Positions 8,056-16,999 of a stretch of 64,000 nucleotides of DNA are shown here, one piece after another. The DNA is from Bradyrhizobium liaoningense (GTDB lineage: Bacteria > Pseudomonadota > Alphaproteobacteria > Rhizobiales > Xanthobacteraceae). The stretch is from contig NZ_JAFCJM010000004.1 in assembly GCF_018130955.1 (NCBI RefSeq), forward strand, positions 181,828 to 245,827, in the 5' to 3' direction. The position numbers and the translations under genes were made by a program. How positions within the stretch are numbered: position 1 is the stretch's first letter; the number at the start of each line of letters is the position of its first letter. The notes under the pieces are model-generated. The model was not told the DNA's origin, searched no databases, and was given only the letters and a program-made list of their open reading frames with translations.

Positions 8056-9030
8056 ATGGGACGACGATCGGAGCGGTTAAGTCGGCAAGGAGTGCTCGCC
8101 GGTGAATCAGGCGAGGGTGATGTCATTCAGGTCGTATCGCGCGCATTCGATGTGCTGCGGTGCTTCGAGGGCCACGAGGCCCGGCTCGGCAATCTCGAAA
8201 TCTCCAACCGCTGTGGCCTGCCGCGATCGACCGTATCGCGCCTGACCCACACGCTGACCCGGATGGGCCAGCTCGTGTATCTGCCGCGCGATCAGAAGTA
8301 CCGCATCGGCCCGAGCGCGGTGGCGATGAGTTCCTCGATGATGAAGGGCCTGCAGCTCCGCAATCTGATCCGTCAGCGCTTGGCTGACGTCGCCGAGCAA
8401 TTGCCCGGCACCGTCGGCTTCGTCATCCCCGATCGTTTCCACCTGGTCTATTTCGAGTTCGCGCGCTCGGCGAGTGCGCTCGGCCTGCACGAGGTTACCG
8501 GCAGCCGCATCTCGATGGCCTCCACCGCAGCGGGCGCGGCCTACACAGCGGCGCTCCCGCAGGAGATCGGCGATGCGCTGATCGCGGAGATGGAGCGCGA
8601 GGTTCCCGACGCCGCAAAACTGCTGAAGCCCCGCATCGAGGCCAACCGCCAGTTCTTGCGCGAGCACGGCTATGTCGTGGCCTGCGGCATCTGGAGCCCG
8701 CATATCAACGGCCTCGCGGTGCCGCTGTGGTCGCCGCAATACCAGACCGTCGTCGTGGTCACGATCGGCCTGCTGGCGGCGATGTATGACGAAGAGCGGC
8801 TGCATCGCGAAGTCGCGCCGCTGATGATTGAGCTCGGCCGGGCGGTGGGAGGCCTGCTCGAAGGAGCCGAAGGCGATTTCCTCAACTCTCGCCTCGAACG
8901 GAAACCGATTGCGGTGGCGGTCCATAACAATAACAAGCCCATCACGTCGGAGGGAGTGAATGACCTGGAAGCCGGAACTCGACGAGCTCGCTCGGCGCGA
9001 AGCGTTCGCGCGCGAGATGGGAGGCGTTGA
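8056..9030 (+). CDS. IclR-family transcriptional regulator
   Basis: This 324-residue protein has an N-terminal winged helix (about 23-86, with NLEISNRCGLPRSTVSRLTHTL as the recognition region) and a C-terminal effector-binding domain (about 100-275). IclR proteins bind small organic acids or aromatic catabolites and control adjacent operons. The tail beyond about residue 290 is basic and low in complexity, and its last 71 bases overlap the carboxyltransferase gene in another frame, which is unusual. It lies next to a double palindrome and divergent from the carrier/TRAP/glutaminase genes, so it probably controls both directions. Confidence 0.9.
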   Translation: MGRRSERLSRQGVLAGESGEGDVIQVVSRAFDVLRCFEGHEARLGNLEISNRCGLPRSTVSRLTHTLTRMGQLVYLPRDQKYRIGPSAVAMSSSMMKGLQLRNLIRQRLADVAEQLPGTVGFVIPDRFHLVYFEFARSASALGLHEVTGSRISMASTAAGAAYTAALPQEIGDALIAEMEREVPDAAKLLKPRIEANRQFLREHGYVVACGIWSPHINGLAVPLWSPQYQTVVVVTIGLLAAMYDEERLHREVAPLMIELGRAVGGLLEGAEGDFLNSRLERKPIAVAVHNNNKPITSEGVNDLEAGTRRARSARSVRARDGRR

Positions 9031-10519
9031 CAAGGTCAAGCGACAGCATGACCAGGGCCGGCTGACGGTTCGGGAGCGCATCAACAAGCTGGTCGACAAG
9101 AGCAGCTTTCACGAGATCGGTGCGGTCTCCGGCATCGGCGAATACGACCAGCAAGGCGACCTCAAGCATGTGACGCCGGCGAACTGCGTGTTCGGCCGCG
9201 CGCGGGTCGACGGCCGCACCGTCGTCGTGGTCGGCGACGATTTTACCGTGCGCGGCGGCTCGGCCGACGCCTCGATCTCGGCAAAGCCCTTGATGGCCGA
9301 GGAGATGGCGCACGATTTTCGCCTGCCCATCATCCGCATCATCGAAGGTTCCGGCGGCGGCGGCTCGGTCAAGACGATCGAGACCAAGGGTGCAGCCAAT
9401 CTGCCGGGCGGCATCGGCGGCACCCGCTGGTATCGCTTCACGACCGAGAATCTCTCGCGCGTGCCTGTGGTGGCACTGGGGCTCGGCTCGGTGGCGGGCC
9501 TTGGCGCGGCGCGCCTCGCAGCGAGCCACTACTCCATCATGACAAAAGCGTCCGCGATGTTCGTCGCGGGGCCGCCGGTGGTGAAGCGGTTGGGGCAGGA
9601 TCTCTCGAAGCAGGATCTCGGCGGCGCCGACATCCAGACGCGCGCCGGCGCAATCGACCATGCGGTCGAGACCGAGGAAGAGGCGTTTGCCTGCGCGCGG
9701 CGCTTCCTGTCGTACCTGCCGTCGTCGGTCTATGAACTGCCGCCGACGCTGCCGTGCCAGGACGATCCCGAGCGCACTGACGAGGCCTTGATGAAGGCGG
9801 TGCCGCGCGGCCGCCGCCAGGTCTACAAGATGCGGCCGATCATCGAGTCCGTCGTCGACAAGGGCTCGTTCTTCGAGGTTGCCTCCAACTTCGGCAAGCC
9901 GATCATCGTCGGCCTCGCGCGGCTCGAGGGCAGGGCGGTGATGGTGCTCGCCAGCGATCCCTTCCACTATGGCGGCTCATGGACGGCGGACGCCTGCCAG
10001 AAGGTGGTGCGCTGGGTCGACTTCGCCGAAACCTTCCAGCTGCCGATCGTCTATCTCATGGACTGCCCCGGCTTCATGATCGGGCTCGACGCCGAGAAGG
10101 CGGCGACCATCCGCCACGGCGTGCGCGCGATGGCGGCGGTCAACCAGACCACGGTGCCCTGGTGCACGGTGATCCTGCGCAACGCCTTCGGCGTCGCCGG
10201 CGTGGTGCATCAGCCGGCCGACCGCTTCTCGATCCGCTACGCCTGGCCGTCAGCCTATTGGGGCTCGCTGCCACTCGAAGGCGGCATCGAGGCGGCCTAC
10301 CGCGCCGACATCGACGCGGCGGAGGACCCGGCTGCGAAGCTGAAGGAGATCGAGAACCGCCTCAACAAGCTGCGCTCGCCATTCCGCTCGGCCGAAAAAT
10401 TCTGGGTCGAGGAGATCATCGATCCCCGCAAGACACGCTCGCTATTGTGTGAGTTCGCGCGATTGGCGGAGCCGCTACGCAAGCCTGGCCCGCCGGAAAA
10501 CATGACGATCCGGCCGTAG
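8960..10519 (+). CDS. Acyl-CoA carboxylase carboxyltransferase (beta) subunit
   Basis: This 519-residue protein has the two crotonase-like halves of propionyl-/acetyl-/methylcrotonyl-CoA carboxylase beta subunits. The N-terminal half carries the glycine-rich IIEGSGGGGSV loop and the C-terminal half carries MDCPGFMIGLDAEKA. It transfers carboxyl from carboxybiotin to an acyl-CoA. The ATG follows AGGGAG and lies inside the end of the IclR gene, which suggests co-transcription with the regulator. Its biotin carrier is the divergent 73-residue protein. The acyl-CoA substrate cannot be read from the sequence. Confidence 0.9.
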   Translation: MTWKPELDELARREAFAREMGGVDKVKRQHDQGRLTVRERINKLVDKSSFHEIGAVSGIGEYDQQGDLKHVTPANCVFGRARVDGRTVVVVGDDFTVRGGSADASISAKPLMAEEMAHDFRLPIIRIIEGSGGGGSVKTIETKGAANLPGGIGGTRWYRFTTENLSRVPVVALGLGSVAGLGAARLAASHYSIMTKASAMFVAGPPVVKRLGQDLSKQDLGGADIQTRAGAIDHAVETEEEAFACARRFLSYLPSSVYELPPTLPCQDDPERTDEALMKAVPRGRRQVYKMRPIIESVVDKGSFFEVASNFGKPIIVGLARLEGRAVMVLASDPFHYGGSWTADACQKVVRWVDFAETFQLPIVYLMDCPGFMIGLDAEKAATIRHGVRAMAAVNQTTVPWCTVILRNAFGVAGVVHQPADRFSIRYAWPSAYWGSLPLEGGIEAAYRADIDAAEDPAAKLKEIENRLNKLRSPFRSAEKFWVEEIIDPRKTRSLLCEFARLAEPLRKPGPPENMTIRP

Positions 10520-10606
10520 CGGCGATAACGCGGGTTCCTTGGGGGCTGCCGGTCTATCCCGTCTCTGATAAGATCGTCTCGGGAATGAGACCGGGAGGGT
10601 TCGCTC

Positions 10607-12643
10607 ATGTCGGCTGTCGATGCAAAGACCGTCCGCACCATGTGCCCGATGAATTGCCACCCGACGTTTTGCGGTATGCAGGTCGAGGTCGAGGGCGGTC
10701 GGCTCAAGACGCTGAGTGGAGACAAGGATAATCCTGACAGTGCCGGGTTTCTTTGTGTTCGCGGGCGCGCGACCAGCGAGATCTTTGGCAATCCGAAACG
10801 GCTGCTCTATCCCCAAATTCGCGACGATCGCAGCACCGACACTTGGCGCCGTGTGAGTTGGGACGAAGCGCTGGATTTCATGGTGAAGCGGATGCGCTCT
10901 GCCGGACCCGAGGCGGTGGGTCTATGGGCAGGGCATGGCGGCTTCACCGTGGGCGGTGCCGTGACAATCCAGTTGATGCAGCGTTTCGCAAATATGTATG
11001 GATGCCAGAATTGGCACCCGGCAATGGTCTGCTGGGGGCTTGGCGGTTTCGGCGTGGGACTGTCGGGCGCACTCAAGGTCAATACCAAGGAGGACATGGC
11101 TGCGAACGCGAGCATGATCGTGCTTTGGGGCGCAAACATTGCGAGCCAGCCCAACACGGCCCGTCACATCGTCGCGGCCCGACGGCGCGGGGCCAAGGTC
11201 ATCACGATCGATGTGAGGAGAACCGAAGCAGCGGCTCAATCGGATGAAGTTCTCCTGATCCGCCCCGGGTCGGACGCTGCGCTCGCTTTGGCCGTCATGC
11301 ACGTCATCGTCACCGAAAAACTCTATGATCCCGCGTTTGTCGAAGCTCATACCGTCGGCTTCGAGGAATTGTCGTCTCACGTTCTGTCCTTCACGCCCGC
11401 CTGGGCGGCAGCGGAGACCGGTCTTGACGAAGGCCAGATTGCGTCGTTCGCGAGAGCCTACGCGTCCACACGGCCGGCCATGATCCTCCTCGGCGGCAGC
11501 TCCATGCACAAGAGCGCCAATGGTTGGAACGCGGCGCGTGCGATCAGTTGTCTGCCGGCGTTGACCGGCGATTTTGGGATCGCAGGCGGCGGCCTCGGCC
11601 CACGTCATGGCGCCCACAGCGCGGCCATGCGCAATCTGAACGCGGGTGTGGCGCGCGTGCCGGGCAACTATGTTGCCAATCAAATGCCCGACATCGCAAA
11701 GGCCTTGTCCGACGGGCAGCTCAAGGTGTTGCTGCTGCTGGGGACCAACATGCTGTCGTCCTTTGCGGATGCCGGTGAAATCTCCCGCGGTCTCGACAAG
11801 ACAGGTCTGGTCGTTTGCGTCGACCTGTTCATGAATGAGACCGCGCGGCGTTTCGCGGATGTCGTGCTGCCCGGAACCGCCTGGCTCGAGGAATTGGGAT
11901 TCAAGGTGACGAACACGCACCTCTATCTGATGGAGCGTGCACTTGAGCGAGAGGGCGAGACCCGCCCAATCTACGAAATCCTGAGCTCTTTGGCGGACTC
12001 TCTCGGGCTTGCCGACTTCTTTCCGTGGGCGTCGATTGAAGAGGTGATCGATGTCATCCTGGATGATGCGACAACCGGCCATGCGACTGTGGCGTCGCTG
12101 CGCGCTGCCGGTGGCTTTTTGCCTCTGAACGTATCAGCGGTCGCCTATGCGGACCGGAAATTCGATTCACCGTCAGGGAAGATCGAATTCTTCTCGCCGC
12201 AAGCGGCACAGCTCGGGCTTCCGCCGCTCCCCGTGCACCGTGACGACCAGGCGTCGTCCTATCCGCTGTCGCTGAGCTTCGGAAGGACGCTGACACATTT
12301 TCATGCGTTCTATGACGAGGGTCAGGCGCTTCAGTCATTGGCAAAGCACAATGTCGCTCCGCAACTCCTGATTTCGCCTGTTGATGCGGAGGCGCGCCAG
12401 CTCGCCAACGGGGATGCGATCAGGATCTACAATGAGCGGGGCGAGTTCGCGGCAAAGGCCTGCGTCACCAACGACGTCAAGCCCGGGGTGGTCTGGATGC
12501 GCGATGGCTGGGTCGGCCTCAATCATCTCACCTCCGGAGACGCGGTCCTGACCGGAGACGCCCTCAGTCTTTTTCATTTCTCCGTTGGCCAGTCGGACTA
12601 CGGCGCCCGCGTGGAAGTGGCGCGAGGGCAGGCGTCGCCGTAA
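10607..12643 (+). CDS. Molybdopterin-dependent oxidoreductase (bis-MGD family)
   Basis: This 678-residue protein belongs to the DMSO reductase superfamily. An N-terminal [4Fe-4S] binding segment has C13, C17, C22 and C50. The molybdopterin oxidoreductase domain spans about 60-480 and a dinucleotide-binding barrel about 560-675. No Tat signal precedes the cluster, so the enzyme should be cytoplasmic. No dedicated electron-transfer or chaperone gene lies beside it. Relatives are often annotated as formate dehydrogenase or thiosulfate reductase-like proteins; the substrate is unknown. It stands alone between a carboxyltransferase and a convergent flavoprotein gene. Confidence 0.88.
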   Translation: MSAVDAKTVRTMCPMNCHPTFCGMQVEVEGGRLKTLSGDKDNPDSAGFLCVRGRATSEIFGNPKRLLYPQIRDDRSTDTWRRVSWDEALDFMVKRMRSAGPEAVGLWAGHGGFTVGGAVTIQLMQRFANMYGCQNWHPAMVCWGLGGFGVGLSGALKVNTKEDMAANASMIVLWGANIASQPNTARHIVAARRRGAKVITIDVRRTEAAAQSDEVLLIRPGSDAALALAVMHVIVTEKLYDPAFVEAHTVGFEELSSHVLSFTPAWAAAETGLDEGQIASFARAYASTRPAMILLGGSSMHKSANGWNAARAISCLPALTGDFGIAGGGLGPRHGAHSAAMRNLNAGVARVPGNYVANQMPDIAKALSDGQLKVLLLLGTNMLSSFADAGEISRGLDKTGLVVCVDLFMNETARRFADVVLPGTAWLEELGFKVTNTHLYLMERALEREGETRPIYEILSSLADSLGLADFFPWASIEEVIDVILDDATTGHATVASLRAAGGFLPLNVSAVAYADRKFDSPSGKIEFFSPQAAQLGLPPLPVHRDDQASSYPLSLSFGRTLTHFHAFYDEGQALQSLAKHNVAPQLLISPVDAEARQLANGDAIRIYNERGEFAAKACVTNDVKPGVVWMRDGWVGLNHLTSGDAVLTGDALSLFHFSVGQSDYGARVEVARGQASP

Positions 12644-12701
12644 CGGGGAAACGACGCGCCGAAGCCCGCGGCGCGACCTGTTGGCAGAGGCCCGGCGTCG
12701 A

Positions 12702-14165
12702 TCAGAGCCGGAGCACCTTGCCGGGATTCATGATGTTCTGCGGATCGAGCGCGCGCTTGATGGTTCGCATGATGTCGAGCTCGGTCTTCGACCGGTAGTG
12801 ACTGAGCTCGTCGAGCTTGTCCATGCCGATGCCGTGCTCTGCCGAGATCGAGCCGCCCATGGAGGTGATGAGATCGTTCACGGCCCGCGTGATGGCGCCC
12901 TTGTATTGATCCAGCGTCGGTTGATCCATCCCCTTGGGCCCCATGAACGAAAAATGCAGATTGCCGTCGCCGATGTGTCCCAGCGGATAGGGCCTGATCG
13001 TCGGGAGGATGTCGAGTACGGCCTTCAACCCCTTGTCGATGAACTCGGGAATCCCGGAGATCGCCACCGAGACGTCAAAGCTCAGCCCCGGCCCCTCGGC
13101 CCGGTGGGCCTCGGCCATGGATTCCCGGATACGCCACATGTTGCGCGATTGGCTGACCGTCTGAGCGATCACCGCATCGAGGACGCGGCCGGCCTCGAGT
13201 TGATCGGCGAGAAACTGCTCCATCTTCTCGGACATGCCGTCAGTCCCGTCCTGGCGTGGGCGCGAGGACGCCCATTCAAGCAGCAGGTACCATGGCATGT
13301 CCGCCTTGATTGGATCCTGGGTACCGGGAATATGGCGGAGCACCAGGTCAACAGCAGCGCGGCTCAATACCTCGCAGGAGCCGACATTGTCCTCGGACGC
13401 CGCATGCGCCCCGGACAATATCTCCACGGCCGCCTGCGGATCACGGATCGCCAGCCACGCTGTGCAGACGTCCTTGGGCGCGGGCCACAGCTTGAGCACG
13501 GCCTTGGTGATGATGCCGAGCGTCCCTTCGGCGCCTATGAAGAGATGCTTGAGGTCGTAGCCCGTGTTGTCCTTCTTGAGCGCGCGCAACCCGTCCCAGA
13601 CGTCGCCGTTGGCCAATACGACCTCGAGCCCCAGGACGAGGTTGCGCGCATTGCCATAGCGGAGCACCTGCACGCCGCCGGCGTTGGTCGACAGATTGCC
13701 GCCGATCATGCAGGAGCCCTGCGCGCCAAGGCTGAGGGGCAGGAACCTGTCGTGCTCGGCCGCGGTCTCCTGGAGGGTCTGCAGGACGCAGCCGGCCTCG
13801 ACCGTCATCGTGTAGCCGACGGCATCGACGCTAAGGATGTGGTTCATGCGGCCGAGCGACAACACGATGCCCGTATGCGAAGGCCACGGCGTGGCCCCGG
13901 CCATCAGCCCGGTGTTGCCACCCTGCGGCACGATCGCGACACCATGTTCATGGCAAAGCCTGACCACATCAGAGACTTCCGCGGTGCTGGCAGGGCGAAC
14001 AACGGCTCCGGCAGCTCCGACCGTCGATCCGCGCCAATCCGTCACGAACGGCTGCTTGCCGTGCTCGTCCTCGATGAGGCCCTTCTCGCCCACGATGGCG
14101 CGTAGTGAATCGCGCATCTGGGCAGTCAAAGGAACAGTCGGAATGGTGGGTACGGCAACCGGCAT
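12702..14165 (-). CDS. FAD-linked oxidoreductase (GlcD / D-2-hydroxyglutarate dehydrogenase type)
   Basis: This 487-residue enzyme has a VAO-type FAD domain (about 40-215, with PQGGNTGLMAGATPW and GGNLSTNAGG) and a C-terminal FAD-linked oxidase domain containing HIGDGNLHFSF and SAEHGIGMDK, the metal and substrate site of D-2-hydroxyacid dehydrogenases. It should oxidise a D-2-hydroxyacid such as D-2-hydroxyglutarate or D-lactate. The ATG at 14165 has GGGGAAA in front. A much longer in-frame opening upstream reads through unrelated composition and is rejected. The exact substrate is not determined. Confidence 0.9.
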   Translation of the reverse strand: MPVAVPTIPTVPLTAQMRDSLRAIVGEKGLIEDEHGKQPFVTDWRGSTVGAAGAVVRPASTAEVSDVVRLCHEHGVAIVPQGGNTGLMAGATPWPSHTGIVLSLGRMNHILSVDAVGYTMTVEAGCVLQTLQETAAEHDRFLPLSLGAQGSCMIGGNLSTNAGGVQVLRYGNARNLVLGLEVVLANGDVWDGLRALKKDNTGYDLKHLFIGAEGTLGIITKAVLKLWPAPKDVCTAWLAIRDPQAAVEILSGAHAASEDNVGSCEVLSRAAVDLVLRHIPGTQDPIKADMPWYLLLEWASSRPRQDGTDGMSEKMEQFLADQLEAGRVLDAVIAQTVSQSRNMWRIRESMAEAHRAEGPGLSFDVSVAISGIPEFIDKGLKAVLDILPTIRPYPLGHIGDGNLHFSFMGPKGMDQPTLDQYKGAITRAVNDLITSMGGSISAEHGIGMDKLDELSHYRSKTELDIMRTIKRALDPQNIMNPGKVLRL

Positions 14166-14370
14166 TTGTTTCCCCTGGGCACATCTTGGCGTGTACTGAG
14201 CGCGCGAAGCGCTTTCGGGCATTGTCCACGTTTGTACCGTGAAGTCTAACGGCAAAATGCCCCGGAAGCGCGTCGAACCCGCAACGCTGCCAAACACACG
14301 AATGTCCGGGCCGCAGATGTCCTGCCGATGGCGCTGCCTGTCGCCATGACATCGGCCCAGGGAGCGCAGG

Positions 14371-15351
14371 ATGAACCGCCGGTACTTTATCGCGCGATCG
14401 GCATCCGCGAGCCTTCTGGCCGGCAGCCCCCTTGGATGGCAACGTCCTGCGCGAGGGCAAGCGCAGGCGTTGCATCGGATCGGCATTGTCGACTACGTGT
14501 CCGGCCCTCTTGTCGCGCAGGTCCGTCTTGGCCTGGTTGAAGGACTTGCCGGAAGCAGGGGCTTCAAAACCGAATTTGGTCAGTTCGGGCATGAGCCGGA
14601 TCGGCTGACCAGGAACGCCGCAGAGTTCGTCAGGCGAGAGGTCGCCGTGCTCCTTGCATTCTCGAACAAGGCAGCGCTCGTGGCCAAGAGCCTTACAAGC
14701 ACCATTCCGATCGTTTGTCTCGCCGACGATCCCGTCGCGAGCGGTCTCGTCGAGTGTCCGGACCGGCCCGGTGGCAATCTGACGGGAGCCTTCAGTCCCG
14801 TCGCCGGTCTGATTGCGACGCGAATAGACATCATCAGGGGAATGGTGCCGGGCACACAGCTCATCGTGCTGATCACCGATCCGACCAACAGCCCCGCGCA
14901 TGAGATTGAAGTTCGCGAGGCCCAGGCGGCTGCCAACGCACTTGGATTTGAGCTGTCGATCGTCGCCTGGGTCGGCGAGCACAACATCGAGATCGAATTG
15001 TCAGCGTTGCCGCGTGACCGTAACGCCGTGCTGGTCTTTGGCGGCGGCCCGCTGTTCGCGGCTGAAGGCGCCACGCTTGCCTACCAGGCCAGGCGCTACG
15101 AATTTCCGGCCATCCACGGCGACAGGGATGCCGTTGAAAAGGGTGGGCTGGTCAGTTACGGCCCGCGCTTTCTGGAAGCTGGCCATCTCATGGGTGTCTA
15201 TGCCGGCCGCATCCTGAAGGGCGAGAGGCCGGCCGACCTGCCTGTCCGACAGGTGGGGAGGGAGTTGATCGTCAATCGCTTCGTTGCCAAATCCCGCGGG
15301 CTTCCGCTGCCCGCAACGCTCCTGGCGCGCGCCGACGAGGTGATCGACTAG
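14371..15351 (+). CDS. Orphan ABC transporter substrate-binding protein (TrpX-like)
   Basis: This 326-residue protein has a basic N-terminus with a twin-arginine-like MNRRYFIARS and a cleavable signal, then the two-lobed periplasmic fold of the ABC_sub_bind family (HRIGIVDYV, PIVCLADDPVASGLV, RPGGNLTG). No permease or ATPase is adjacent; this family is greatly expanded and often orphan in Bradyrhizobium. It is divergent from the flavoprotein gene, with about 205 bases between starts. The ligand is unknown. Confidence 0.88.
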   Translation: MNRRYFIARSASASLLAGSPLGWQRPARGQAQALHRIGIVDYVSGPLVAQVRLGLVEGLAGSRGFKTEFGQFGHEPDRLTRNAAEFVRREVAVLLAFSNKAALVAKSLTSTIPIVCLADDPVASGLVECPDRPGGNLTGAFSPVAGLIATRIDIIRGMVPGTQLIVLITDPTNSPAHEIEVREAQAAANALGFELSIVAWVGEHNIEIELSALPRDRNAVLVFGGGPLFAAEGATLAYQARRYEFPAIHGDRDAVEKGGLVSYGPRFLEAGHLMGVYAGRILKGERPADLPVRQVGRELIVNRFVAKSRGLPLPATLLARADEVID

Positions 15352-15400
15352 AGTGCGATGAGGTCTGGTTGAATCGTCGTCGCGCTCTAGCTCTTTGTTT

Positions 15401-15476
15401 GAGCATGATCTCCGCGCAAACGCGTTCCGCATTTGTCGTGAGGGAAAACCGCTACACGCTTTTCCGGATCATGCTC
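15401..15476. repeat. Palindromic repeat, GAGCATGATC type
   Basis: The ends GAGCATGATC and GATCATGCTC are inverted copies, and the inner half carries AAAACCGC...CTTTTCCG, as in the copies at 16941-16989, 23250-23299 and 40302-40350. The left half is longer and diverged. It lies between convergent genes. Confidence 0.8.
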
Positions 15477-15504
15477 TGGCGGGCACCGCGCATACGCGAT
15501 GACA

Positions 15505-15534
15505 GGCGCCACATTCAGCGATGAATATGGCGCC
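15505..15534. terminator. Strong hairpin between convergent genes, possible terminator of the MFS gene
   Basis: GGCGCCACATTCA and TGAATATGGCGCC form a 13-bp stem with one mismatch and a four-base loop, nine bases after the MFS stop codon on the minus strand. No T-run follows, so intrinsic termination is uncertain; it may protect the 3' end. Confidence 0.45.
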
Positions 15535-15542
15535 CCCTTGGT

Positions 15543-16826
15543 TTACGCGACTGCGGGCTTCGGCTGCCGCGACAGCGCCAGTACGATCAGCGCGGCGAAG
15601 ACGCACAGTGCGCCGGCGACGAAGAAGGCGGGCAGGTAGCTCGACAGCACCGTCCGCGACAGGCCCGCGCCGAAGGCGGCCGTGCCGGCGCCGAGCTGGT
15701 GGCCGGCAAAGATCCAGCCGAACACCAGGTTGGCGCGCTCGGGTCCGAACTTTTGCGCCGTCAGGCGTACCGTCGGCGGCACCGTTGCGATCCAGTCGAG
15801 GCCGTAGAACATCGCAAACAGCGACAGGCCGTAGAACGAGAAGTCGCTGAAGGGCAGGAACACCAGCGACAGTCCGCGCAGGCCGTAATACCAGAACAAT
15901 AGCCAGCGATTGTCGTAGCGGTCCGACAGCCAGCCGGACATGATGGTGCCGAAGAAGTCGAAGATGCCCATCGCCGCGAGCAGGCCCGCCGCCTGCACCT
16001 GCGGAATGCCGAAGTCGAGGCACATCGGGATCAGGTGCACCTGGACGAGGCCATTGGTCGAGGCGCCGCAGACGAAGAAGGTCGCGAACAGGATCCAGAA
16101 CGCGCTCGACTTCGAGGCATCGCGCAGCGTCCCGAGCGCTACAGCGGTGATCGAGCCATGATTGACGGGCGGCATCGGCAGAGGCTCGGTGCCTTCGTCG
16201 CCGAACGGACGCTGGCCGACATCGCTCGGACGGTCGCGCATGGCGAGCGCCACGGCGGTCGCGGCGACGCCCAGCATGACGCAGACGAAGGTGAGCGCGA
16301 GGCGCCAGCCAAAACGCTCGGTGAGGCTGGCGAGCAGCGGCAGGAAGACGAGCTGGCCGGTTGCGACGCTCGCGGTCATGATGCCGACGACGAGGCCGCG
16401 ACGCTGGGCGAACCAGCGCGTGGCGATGGTCGCACCCAGCACCAGCGCGGTCATGCCGGTGCCGATGCCGATCACGACGCCCCACAGCAGCATGAGCTGC
16501 CAGACCTGCGTCATCGCGAGGGATGCGACCAGCGCCGACACCACGATCAGTTGCGCGGTCAGCGTGACGTTGCGCAGGCCGTAGCGGTTGAGGAGGGCGG
16601 CGGCGAACGGCGCCATCAGGCCGAACAGGATGAAGCGGATCGACAGCGCTGACGAAATCTCCGCGGTGGTCCAGCCGAATTCCTTTTGCAGGGGAACGAT
16701 GAACACGCCAGGCGCGCCGACCGTGCCGGCGCTGATCAGCGCGGCAAGGAAGGTCACGCCAACCATCACCCAGCCGTAATGAATGTTGCGGCGGGTGAGC
16801 GCGGCCGCGAGCCAGTTCGAAATCAT
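15543..16826 (-). CDS. Major facilitator superfamily transporter
   Basis: This 427-residue inner-membrane protein has about twelve hydrophobic spans in two groups, separated by a polar loop near residues 200-230 (RDRPSDVGQRPFGDEG). It resembles monocarboxylate/oxalate-formate type MFS carriers. The ATG at 16826 begins just before the first span; an opening 24 codons upstream would add a polar tail without a clear ribosome site. The gene is single, flanked by palindromic repeats. The transported compound is unknown. Confidence 0.87.
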   Translation of the reverse strand: MISNWLAAALTRRNIHYGWVMVGVTFLAALISAGTVGAPGVFIVPLQKEFGWTTAEISSALSIRFILFGLMAPFAAALLNRYGLRNVTLTAQLIVVSALVASLAMTQVWQLMLLWGVVIGIGTGMTALVLGATIATRWFAQRRGLVVGIMTASVATGQLVFLPLLASLTERFGWRLALTFVCVMLGVAATAVALAMRDRPSDVGQRPFGDEGTEPLPMPPVNHGSITAVALGTLRDASKSSAFWILFATFFVCGASTNGLVQVHLIPMCLDFGIPQVQAAGLLAAMGIFDFFGTIMSGWLSDRYDNRWLLFWYYGLRGLSLVFLPFSDFSFYGLSLFAMFYGLDWIATVPPTVRLTAQKFGPERANLVFGWIFAGHQLGAGTAAFGAGLSRTVLSSYLPAFFVAGALCVFAALIVLALSRQPKPAVA

Positions 16827-16940
16827 CTGTACGTCAACCTTGATTGGGAGATCTTGAGAAACCTGATCGAGCTTCACATTCTGCCACGCCGGCGTCACGG
16901 CCGAAATGGCAAAGTTCCCTCATTTTCGGACATTGGCGCT

Positions 16941-16989
16941 GAGCATGATCCGGAAAAGTGTGCAGCGGTTTTCCGAAGAGATCATGCTC
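16941..16989. repeat. Palindromic repeat, GAGCATGATC type
   Basis: GAGCATGATCCGGAAAAGTG at the left end and GATCATGCTC at the right end enclose GCGGTTTTCCG. It is a near-perfect palindrome and a typical copy of the family. It lies between the thiolase gene end and the MFS gene start, just after the thiolase stop codon on the minus strand. Confidence 0.85.
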
Positions 16990-16999
16990 AAATAAAAAG

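Noticed and set aside
10560..10600. Inverted GTCTC/GAGAC pairs before the molybdopterin oxidoreductase gene as an operator
   Set aside because: The arms are only five bases long and no nearby regulator is linked to them.
12585..14105. A 506-codon plus-strand frame opposite the FAD oxidoreductase
   Set aside because: Antisense to a gene with full family motifs; no start signal.
14166..14486. N-terminal extension of the FAD oxidoreductase
   Set aside because: The added residues are Arg/Cys-rich and overlap the divergent binding-protein gene; the ATG at 14165 has a good ribosome site.
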